Assembly: GCA_937996765.1 (NCBI GenBank)
Contig: CALKUG010000471.1
Location: 1 to 40,662, forward strand
From: an uncultured Ignavibacteria bacterium
GTDB lineage: Bacteria > Bacteroidota > Ignavibacteria > Ignavibacteriales > Ignavibacteriaceae
Direction: 5' to 3'
Length of the DNA stretch: 40,662 nt
Position numbers and translations under genes: made by a program. Each line of letters starts with the position of its first letter. The first letter of the stretch is position 1. Under the pieces are notes generated by a model. That model saw only the letters and a program-made list of their open reading frames with translations. It did not search any database and was not told the origin of the DNA. Positions 34,980 to 40,662 of the stretch are shown in pieces.

Positions 34980-35237
34980 ATGCCGGTATCAGGAACAGTA
35001 ATAATAGACACAGAGATTTGCAAAGGATGCGAACTTTGTGTAGCTGCCTGTCCACAAGACGGGTTGCGACTTTCAGACCAAATTAATCTGAAGGGTTACC
35101 GATACATTGAGTTAGCGATTGATAATTGCACGGGTTGCACAAATTGTGCTTTAGTTTGCCCGGATGCAGCAATTGCAGTCTATAGAGAAAAGCGAATGAA
35201 ATCGCTCGACCCTGTTAAACAACAAACCATAGCTTAA
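34980..35237 (+). CDS. 2-oxoacid:ferredoxin oxidoreductase, ferredoxin (delta) subunit
   Basis: 85 residues from the ATG at 34980, behind AAAAAAGG; the longer frame to 34929 starts with a non-ATG codon and adds a non-conserved tail. Two 4Fe-4S motifs are complete: CKGCELCVAACP and CTGCTNCALVCP. It is the first gene of a four-subunit oxidoreductase operon, 13 nt before the alpha gene, and passes electrons from the thiamine-diphosphate site to free ferredoxin. Confidence 0.92.
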   Translation: MPVSGTVIIDTEICKGCELCVAACPQDGLRLSDQINLKGYRYIELAIDNCTGCTNCALVCPDAAIAVYREKRMKSLDPVKQQTIA

Positions 35238-35250
35238 GGGGTCTGGAGCA

Positions 35251-36348
35251 ATGGCAAAAATGAACAGGAATGAAAGTGAAGTCCGATTAATGAAAGGCAA
35301 CGAAGCGATGGCAGAAGCCGCGATTCGAGTCGGGATTCACGCATATTTCGGCTATCCGATAACGCCGCAATCAGAGGTTTTGGAATATTTAATGGAAGAA
35401 ATGCCGGAAGACGGCGGAGTAGTTCTACAAGCGGAAAGCGAAGTTGCATCCATCAATATGGTGTATGGAGCAGCCGGTGCAGGAACGCGTGTAATGACCT
35501 CCTCTTCTTCCCCGGGAATTAGTTTGATGCAAGAAGGTATATCCTACATTGCTGCTGCTGAGCTCCCCTGTCTTATTGTTAATGTGAACCGCGGAGGCCC
35601 GGGCTTAGGTACAATTCAACCTTCGCAGGGCGATTATTTCCAATCGGTTAAAGGTGGAGGACATGGCGATTACAGACTGCTTGTGTTAGCTCCCAACTCG
35701 GTTCAAGAAATGGTTGATTTTGTTTTTGAGGGATTCAGACTCGCAGAAAAATATCGTAATCCTATTTTGTTACTTGCAGATGGTGCTTTAGGACAAATGA
35801 TGGAAAAGGTTGAACTACCACCTGCCGGCTCGCTTCCTCATGTAGTTCCTGAATGGGCTACGCGCGGAAAGGCCGCAAACAGAAGTCAAAATATTGTTAC
35901 TTCGCTCCATATCGAGCCGGAGAACATGGAAAAGGTAAACATTCACCTTCAGGCAAAATACGAAACTATGAAGGTAGAAGTTCGATCTGAGAGTTTAAAT
36001 ACAGAAGATGCTGAAATAGTTTTGGTTGCATATGGGCTTTCGGCTCGTATAGCAGAAAAAGCATGCGACTTAGCTCGCGAAAAAGGTATTCGTGCCGGAC
36101 TTTTGCGTCCTATTACTTTATTCCCTTACCCTGAGGCAGCCATTGGCGCCTTGGCTGAAAGTGGAAATGTGGAGAATTTCTTGGTGCTTGAAATGAACGC
36201 CGGACAAATGGTTGAAGATGTGCGTTTGGCAGTAAACGGTCGTAAGCCGGTTCATTTCTACGGACGGATGGGTGGAATGATACCCTCGCCCGAAGATGTT
36301 CTTCATGAAATAGAGAAAATAGTTGAACACTCATCGGTGAAAGCATAA
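35251..36348 (+). CDS. vorB: 2-oxoacid:ferredoxin oxidoreductase alpha subunit (VorB/KorA type)
   Basis: 365 residues. MKGNEAMAEAAIRVGIHAYFGYPITPQSEVLEYL at the N-terminus is the pyrimidine-binding domain signature of this subunit. VVLQAESEVASINMVYGAAGAG and SSPGISLMQEGISYIAAAELPCLIVNVNRGGPGLGTIQP follow, as in 3-methyl-2-oxobutanoate (VorB) and 2-oxoglutarate (KorA) oxidoreductases. Sequence alone does not settle the substrate between branched-chain keto acids and 2-oxoglutarate; the symbol is a family label. AAGGGG lies nine bases before the ATG. Part of the delta-alpha-beta-gamma operon. Confidence 0.88.
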   Translation: MAKMNRNESEVRLMKGNEAMAEAAIRVGIHAYFGYPITPQSEVLEYLMEEMPEDGGVVLQAESEVASINMVYGAAGAGTRVMTSSSSPGISLMQEGISYIAAAELPCLIVNVNRGGPGLGTIQPSQGDYFQSVKGGGHGDYRLLVLAPNSVQEMVDFVFEGFRLAEKYRNPILLLADGALGQMMEKVELPPAGSLPHVVPEWATRGKAANRSQNIVTSLHIEPENMEKVNIHLQAKYETMKVEVRSESLNTEDAEIVLVAYGLSARIAEKACDLAREKGIRAGLLRPITLFPYPEAAIGALAESGNVENFLVLEMNAGQMVEDVRLAVNGRKPVHFYGRMGGMIPSPEDVLHEIEKIVEHSSVKA

Positions 36349-36357
36349 GGACGCGGT

Positions 36358-37146
36358 ATGGAAAATACAATGATTAGCTGTGAAAATTTGGTGTATGATA
36401 ACCACATGCACACACTGACCGGAACGGCATTCCATTACTGTCCGGGTTGTGGGCATGGTGTTGCGCACAAGGTTATAATGGAAGTAGTTCAAGAGATGGG
36501 CATACAAGAACAGACCGTAGGTGTAGCACCTGTTGGATGTTCGGTATTTGCTTACCACTATATGAACGTTGATATGCAAGAAGCAGCACATGGCAGAGCA
36601 AGTGCCGTGGCAACTGGAATCAGAAGAGTGTTACCTGATAAGTTTGTGTTCTCCTATCAAGGAGATGGCGATTTAGCAGCTATTGGCACAGCTGAAACCA
36701 TTCACACGGTTAACCGTGGCGAAAACATTTTGATGATATTTGTTAATAACGGTATCTATGGTATGACCGGAGGCCAAATGGCTCCTACCACTTTAGCAGG
36801 AGCTGTAACATCAACATCACCTCGTGGTAGAGATATTGCAGTTTCGGGTAGTCCTATAAAGATTACCGATATGTTGGCAATGCTGCCAGGAGCATATTAC
36901 GTTACCCGTCAGTCTATTCACAATCCGAATGCTGTTCGCAAGTTAAAAAAAGCGATACGCTTGGGATTTGAATATCAAAAATTAAAAAAAGGAACCTGCT
37001 TCATCGAGGTAGTTTCCAACTGTCCTTCAGGATGGAAGATGACGCCTGTAGAGTCAATGAAGTGGATGGAGGAAAATATGTTCCCCTACTACCCACTTGG
37101 CGATATAAAGTTACCTGCCCAGCCAATACCGGTAAACAATAACTGA
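36358..37146 (+). CDS. 2-oxoacid:ferredoxin oxidoreductase beta (TPP-binding) subunit
   Basis: 262 residues. HYCPGCGHGVAHKVI near the N-terminus and the thiamine diphosphate/Mg motif GDGDLAAIGTAETIHTVNRGENILMIFVNNGIYGMTGGQ are diagnostic. It cleaves CoA-acyl from the keto acid together with the alpha subunit. It starts 9 nt after the alpha gene. Cys in PGCG and the later NCPSG are typical of this subunit. An alternative ATG four codons later (MISCENLVY) is possible. Confidence 0.93.
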   Translation: MENTMISCENLVYDNHMHTLTGTAFHYCPGCGHGVAHKVIMEVVQEMGIQEQTVGVAPVGCSVFAYHYMNVDMQEAAHGRASAVATGIRRVLPDKFVFSYQGDGDLAAIGTAETIHTVNRGENILMIFVNNGIYGMTGGQMAPTTLAGAVTSTSPRGRDIAVSGSPIKITDMLAMLPGAYYVTRQSIHNPNAVRKLKKAIRLGFEYQKLKKGTCFIEVVSNCPSGWKMTPVESMKWMEENMFPYYPLGDIKLPAQPIPVNNN

Positions 37147-37162
37147 GAAAAGAAGGATAGTT

Positions 37163-37723
37163 ATGCATAAAACAACAGAAATTATTATTGCAGGATTTGG
37201 CGGACAGGGCGTTCTTTCAATGGGACAAACTATAGCATATTCTGCAATGCAAGATTCTCTCGAAACAAGTTGGATGCCTTCGTACGGACCCGAAATGCGT
37301 GGAGGTACTGCTAACTGCACTGTGATAGTTTCAGATGGTAGAATTAGTTCGCCATTGGTTTCACGTTACGATGTAGGTATCGTTTTGAATCAGCCATCAT
37401 TAGATAAGTTCGAAAAACTTATTAAACCGGGTGGGTTGCTCATGTTCGAGGATAGTACCGTGGTGCATCCGCCAACTCGTGACGATATTACTATACTACG
37501 TATTGCTGCCTCCGAAGAGGCGTTGCGTATGGAGAAAAAACAAATCGCAAACATGATAATGTTAGGTGCATTTTTAAAAGTTCGCCCGATAGTATCTATT
37601 GATGCAGTCTTAAAAGCGCTAATGAAGGTGCTGCCCGAGAGGCACCATCACTTAATCCCCCTTAATGAACAAGCATTAAAGCGGGGAGCGGAATTAGTGA
37701 TTCAGCAATTGGAACACGTTTAA
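37163..37723 (+). CDS. 2-oxoacid:ferredoxin oxidoreductase gamma subunit
   Basis: 186 residues. EIIIAGFGGQGVLSMGQTIAYSAM and SYGPEMRGGTANCTVIVSD are the CoA-binding gamma-subunit signatures; VLNQPSLDKFEKLIKPGGLLMFEDS follows. It lies 16 nt after the beta gene and completes the enzyme, which can run oxidatively to give acyl-CoA plus reduced ferredoxin, or reductively in CO2 fixation. Confidence 0.93.
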   Translation: MHKTTEIIIAGFGGQGVLSMGQTIAYSAMQDSLETSWMPSYGPEMRGGTANCTVIVSDGRISSPLVSRYDVGIVLNQPSLDKFEKLIKPGGLLMFEDSTVVHPPTRDDITILRIAASEEALRMEKKQIANMIMLGAFLKVRPIVSIDAVLKALMKVLPERHHHLIPLNEQALKRGAELVIQQLEHV

Positions 37724-37759
37724 CAACTCGGGAATTCCTGATGGGAAAGGAAAGATATT

Positions 37760-38017
37760 ATGACAAGCAATAGTTTTAAGTGTCAACAAATATGTAAAAA
37801 TACCTGCGCCTCTCTTAACGAAGCACTTCGTAAAGAAACTGCTGCAGTGCGTTATTACGAATCTGTTATTGATGACTGCCACACTCCCGATATCAAACAA
37901 TTCATTATTGATATTGCGGAGGCACGACGTGAAGAAATTTTACGCATCATCTCCAAACTTAACGAAGTGCACGCACGTTCACAGGTGAATGATGGCGTGA
38001 TTTCCAGCTTCGATTAG
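37760..38017 (+). CDS. 85-residue Cys/Glu-rich helical protein, possibly half-ferritin-like
   Basis: 85 residues, GGAAAGGAAAG upstream. After an N-terminal CQQICKNTC (Cys8, 12, 16) there are two helices: LNEALRKETAAVRYYESVID and PDIKQFIIDIAEARREEILRIISKL. The spacing of Glu26, Tyr32/33, Glu55 and Glu58/59 is like one half of a rubrerythrin/ferritin four-helix bundle, so a dimer could bind iron. That is an inference; the EXXH motif is not present. It lies 36 nt after the gamma subunit and is likely on the same transcript. No close family is recognised. Confidence 0.65.
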   Translation: MTSNSFKCQQICKNTCASLNEALRKETAAVRYYESVIDDCHTPDIKQFIIDIAEARREEILRIISKLNEVHARSQVNDGVISSFD

Positions 38018-38050
38018 TAGTTCGAGTAAATTCCGATCTTAAAATTCGGC

Positions 38051-38080
38051 TAAGGCCCCTCTTAAATTGGAGGGACCTTA
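38051..38080 (+). terminator. Hairpin after the oxidoreductase operon
   Basis: TAAGGCCCCTC (38051-38061) pairs with GAGGGACCTTA (38070-38080) with one mismatch and an 8-nt loop, 33 nt past the last stop codon. No T run follows, so it may be a weak terminator or 3' stabiliser. Confidence 0.5.
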
Positions 38081-38227
38081 CGCTCGAAAGTCACACTTTC
38101 AAATGAACTATGGGGATTTCAATTATACTATTTACCGCTTAACCAATATTCCTTTAGTTTGCCGCCGTATTCATTATATTTGTGCTTTGTGATATGTTTT
38201 TTCATTATTTATGATTAAAAGGATGCT

Positions 38228-39160
38228 ATGGCCATTATTGAAGTTGATGCGCTAACTAAAGTATATAAAGGGGGATTCCGAAAACCCTCTGTTACCGCAT
38301 TGAAAGAATTTAGTTTAGAAGTTGAACCCGGAACTATTTTTGGTCTTTTGGGAAGAAACGGTGCGGGCAAAACCACATTTATAAAATTACTTCTCGCCAT
38401 TATTTCACCAACATCCGGTTCGTTTTCCGTTTTTGGTGAAGAAGGAGGCTCGGTAGCTTATAAAAAGAAAATTGGCTATTTACCTGAAAACCATAAATTC
38501 CCCGGATTTTTAACGGGGTCAGAAGTCTTGTTTTATATGGCAGGGCTATCGCAGGTTCCATCTGCACAGATTAAATCTAAAATTACTGCAAATTTAAAGC
38601 TGGTTGGATTGTCGGAAGCGGCCAATAAAAAGGTGAAAACTTATTCCAAAGGTATGATGCAACGGTTGGGTTTGGCTCAGGCATTAATCCACGACCCCGA
38701 AATTATATTCCTTGATGAACCAACCGATGGTGTAGATCCCATAGGCAGAAAAGAAATTCGCGACTTGCTAATTCACTTGAAAGAGCAAGGCAAAACCATT
38801 TTCTTAAATAGTCATATTCTCTCAGAAGTTGAATTGATAACTGATAGAGTAGCGATTATTGAAAAAGGTGAGTTATTAAAAGAAGGTACCGTAAAGGATT
38901 TAACAACTTCGCAACGTGAGTATAAATTATTCACGGGTTCAGAGGTTGTTCAACATCTTCCTGAAGCACTCAAGGAAAGTTATTCCATGAGAGTGGGAAA
39001 AGACGGTTTTTATTATTTCACTTTAGATAGCAATGCGATTGCAAATGAGTTACTTCAGGAAGTTATAAACGCAAAAATTGAAGTGAAAGAATTTTCAGAA
39101 GTGCGACACTCATTAGAAGAAATATTTATACAAGTTGTTACCGATGCGGAGGTGAAGTAA
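38228..39160 (+). CDS. ABC transporter ATP-binding protein
   Basis: 310 residues. Walker A GRNGAGKT (42-49), the Q loop in YLPENHKFPGFLTGSE, signature YSKGMMQRLGLAQAL (SKGMM rather than SGGQ), Walker B IIFLDEPTDGVDP, and the switch His in LNSHILSEVE. A C-terminal extension of about 80 residues follows, as in ABC-2 exporters of the CcmA/DrrA/NatA type. AAAAGGA precedes the ATG. The permease starts one base after its stop. The cargo is unknown. Confidence 0.94.
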   Translation: MAIIEVDALTKVYKGGFRKPSVTALKEFSLEVEPGTIFGLLGRNGAGKTTFIKLLLAIISPTSGSFSVFGEEGGSVAYKKKIGYLPENHKFPGFLTGSEVLFYMAGLSQVPSAQIKSKITANLKLVGLSEAANKKVKTYSKGMMQRLGLAQALIHDPEIIFLDEPTDGVDPIGRKEIRDLLIHLKEQGKTIFLNSHILSEVELITDRVAIIEKGELLKEGTVKDLTTSQREYKLFTGSEVVQHLPEALKESYSMRVGKDGFYYFTLDSNAIANELLQEVINAKIEVKEFSEVRHSLEEIFIQVVTDAEVK

Positions 39161-39161
39161 T

Positions 39162-40004
39162 ATGATGGCAATATATTATATCAGTAGATATACCATGAGA
39201 GAAATGCTTTCCAAAAAAGTTATTCTAACGTTTTTGGTGATTTCAGGTATTGCAGTAATTATTTCAGGACTCATAGCTGCAGGTATTGATTTGGCTTCAA
39301 TGAAAGAACAACACGAAGCACAAGCAGCGTTAAATCCAATGATACCCCCATTCGACGCGAGAACCTTAGTATTACAAATTCAAGCAAATATTGCAACAAC
39401 GGTTGCTGCATTAGGTGTGTTTTTGGGTGTATTTGCTACTGCTTCATTAATGCCTTCATTTATGGAAAAAGGTACGATAGATGTTTTTCTCAGTAAGCCT
39501 GTTGCAAGATATCAAGCATTACTCGGAAGATTTATCGGAAGCTTTTTAATGGTAGCCGCCAATTTGGCAGTAATGATTTTAGGTGTGTGGTTAACTTTTT
39601 CTGCAATTATCGGGATTTGGGAACCAAGGTTTTTATTGTCGTTTTTACCGATAATATTAACGTTTGCCGTTTTGCTTTCATTAACGTTATTGGTAAGCAC
39701 ATTGAGTAATTCATCGGGCGTAGCAATAATGATTTCATACATTGTGTTTTTGGTGATAAGTCCGCTTTTAGCAATCAGAGCAGAGATTTTACCATTTTTA
39801 GGAGATAGCGAAGCATTAAAATGGGTGATGGAAGTGTTATATCACGTCATACCCAAGACACAAGAATTATTGAATGCACATATTGTAAATGTATTTGATG
39901 AAGGTGCAGCAGGTAACCCCAGTGAAGTAATTATGTCAACATTAGCGTTGATATTCGCCTACCTCGGTGGTGCAATAGCATATTTCGAGAAAAAAGATTT
40001 TTAA
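39162..40004 (+). CDS. ABC-2 type transporter permease
   Basis: 280 residues with six likely transmembrane helices: about 17-37, 76-98 (IATTVAALGVFLGVFATASL), 129-150, 156-180, 183-205 and 258-275. GTIDVFLSKPVARYQALLGRF and SLTLLVSTLSNSSGVAIM are the usual ABC-2 permease features (the FLSKPVSR-like motif). It is coupled to the ATPase gene one base upstream, with GGAGGTG inside that gene's end as the ribosome binding site. A second ATG one codon later is possible. Confidence 0.9.
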   Translation: MMAIYYISRYTMREMLSKKVILTFLVISGIAVIISGLIAAGIDLASMKEQHEAQAALNPMIPPFDARTLVLQIQANIATTVAALGVFLGVFATASLMPSFMEKGTIDVFLSKPVARYQALLGRFIGSFLMVAANLAVMILGVWLTFSAIIGIWEPRFLLSFLPIILTFAVLLSLTLLVSTLSNSSGVAIMISYIVFLVISPLLAIRAEILPFLGDSEALKWVMEVLYHVIPKTQELLNAHIVNVFDEGAAGNPSEVIMSTLALIFAYLGGAIAYFEKKDF

Positions 40005-40045
40005 CGCTCCCGTTGAGAAAACATGTTTGGAGAGAATACAATTCC

Positions 40046-40070
40046 TTGAAATCCCGTAAGGATGGTATGT
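40046..40070 (+). repeat. REP-like element A (diverged)
   Basis: Reads TTGAAATCCC-GTA-AGGATGGTATGT. The short ATCC/GGAT stem has a C/A mismatch next to the GTA loop, so it is the most decayed of three copies in the same orientation upstream of the transposase. Confidence 0.55.
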
Positions 40071-40169
40071 ATTTATAAGACATTATTATATTTTTTGCTA
40101 ATCCCTTTAGGCGTGTCCAGATTTATCGGGGGATTGAACATTGATTAAATTGCAATTGACGATTTGTTT

Positions 40170-40194
40170 TTGAAATCCCGTAGGGATTAAATGT
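40170..40194 (+). repeat. REP-like element B
   Basis: Reads TTGAAATCCC-GTA-GGGATTAAATGT; perfect AATCCC/GGGATT stem (40174-40179, 40183-40188) with loop GTA and a trailing AATGT shared with element C. Confidence 0.7.
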
Positions 40195-40217
40195 CTGTAG
40201 AAAAGGGGGAAAAAAGA

Positions 40218-40243
40218 ATTTGAATGCCGTAGGTATTCAATGT
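40218..40243 (+). repeat. REP-like element C
   Basis: The 9-bp stem TTGAATGCC (40220-40228) / GGTATTCAA (40232-40240) has one G-T pair, loop GTA and trailing TGT. It lies 36 nt before the transposase ATG. The stem bases differ from copy B but pairing is kept. Confidence 0.7.
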
Positions 40244-40278
40244 AATTTTTAGAATTGAAAAATCAAATTGGTGTTTTC

Positions 40279-40662
40279 ATGCCAAACACATATTCACAAA
40301 TTTTCTTACATATTGTGTTTGCCGTTCAATATCGTGATGGATTGATTTCGGCTAAATGGAAGGAAGAACTCTATAAGTACATAACCGGAATTGTCACAAA
40401 CTCCGGGCACAAAATGTTGGCAATAAATGGGATGCCGGATCATGTTCACATGTTAGTGGGGTTCAAGCCGGTAGATTCTATTTCAAAATTAGTGCAGGAA
40501 ATAAAAAAGGATTCGTCTTTTTGGATAAACAAAAATAGATCTGTTATAGGGAAGTTTGCATGGCAGGAAGGATATGGGGTATTTTCCTATTCAAGGTCAC
40601 AGATTCCCGAGGTGAGCGATTACATTTTTAATCAAGAAAAACACCATAAAGTAAAATCGTTT
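40279..40662 (+). CDS. IS200-like/REP-associated tyrosine (Y1, HUH) transposase, 3' end outside window
   Basis: 128 codons are open from the ATG at 40279 to the window end. Family landmarks of the IS200/RAYT HUH transposases: N-terminal IFLHIVFAVQYRDG, the metal-binding HUH pair in MPDHVHMLV (His55, His57), WQEGYGVFSYSRSQI, and the catalytic Tyr115 with Gln119 in VSDYIFNQEKHHK. The usual family length is about 150 residues, so perhaps 20 residues are missing. Three REP-like hairpins lie directly upstream, the arrangement expected of a RAYT, which acts on such hairpins in single-stranded form. No ribosome binding site of note; the promoter is not obvious. Confidence 0.88.
   Translation, partial: MPNTYSQIFLHIVFAVQYRDGLISAKWKEELYKYITGIVTNSGHKMLAINGMPDHVHMLVGFKPVDSISKLVQEIKKDSSFWINKNRSVIGKFAWQEGYGVFSYSRSQIPEVSDYIFNQEKHHKVKSF

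Noticed and set aside
40046..40243. Short repeats that could suggest a CRISPR array
   Set aside because: Three diverged copies at uneven spacing (about 124 and 49 bases centre to centre), no constant spacers, and a Y1 transposase next to them; REP elements explain them better.

Overview
The window reads as a chromosomal segment of a bacterium from the Bacteroidota/Chlorobi superphylum, most likely the Ignavibacteria/Kapabacteria side. Grounds: two secreted proteins end in the type IX secretion (T9SS) sorting domain with an NYPNPFNP motif, there is a TonB-dependent receptor barrel, a reg_prop-type sensor kinase, a ferredoxin-dependent 2-oxoacid oxidoreductase operon, and AT-rich DNA. No rRNA, tRNA, CRISPR array or prophage was recognised. 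The lineage is inferred from protein families, not from a marker tree.

Layout. 1-2267: 3' end of a TonB-dependent receptor and an SDR oxidoreductase, closed by a two-way terminator. 2282-4933 (minus): an exported pentapeptide-repeat protein followed by a papain-like lipoprotein protease. 5127-8470: a response regulator with a true and a degenerate receiver, then a T9SS-secreted GxGYxYP protein. 8581-13834: a tight four-gene run of methylglyoxal synthase, propeller histidine kinase, aldo/keto reductase and HAD phosphatase. 13848-14781: a TetR regulator and a long AT-rich spacer with two dyads. 14782-18185: a biotin-dependent carboxyltransferase subunit without its partners, then a YitT membrane protein abutting a small kinase-like protein. 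18190-19157 (minus): the pyrimidine salvage pair cdd-tdk, with overlapping ATGA. 19224-21193 (minus): an LpoB/COG3014 envelope lipoprotein pair.

21447-24957: a T9SS cargo with YCF48/BNR-like repeats, a GNAT acetyltransferase, and (minus) a small exported protein with a NapH/NosR-like membrane polyferredoxin. 25014-28852: an adenylate/guanylate cyclase fused to an SRPBCC-like and a Cys4 domain, convergent with uvrB and overlapping it by 4 nt. 28962-34781: rlpA (minus) and a 1,661-residue bacterial alpha-2-macroglobulin with an intact thioester motif. 34980-38017: a four-gene 2-oxoacid:ferredoxin oxidoreductase (VOR/KOR type) operon with a trailing 85-residue, possibly half-ferritin-like protein. 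38228-40004: an ABC exporter ATPase/permease pair. 40046-40662: three REP-like hairpins in front of an IS200-like/RAYT transposase that runs off the window and was found by direct translation.

The most suggestive groupings are the methylglyoxal synthase/sensor kinase/AKR/HAD operon, the pentapeptide-repeat/papain pair, and the REP hairpins with their adjacent HUH transposase. Most other genes are ordinary housekeeping, envelope or energy-metabolism genes. All functional statements rest on reading motifs by eye; no database search was run.
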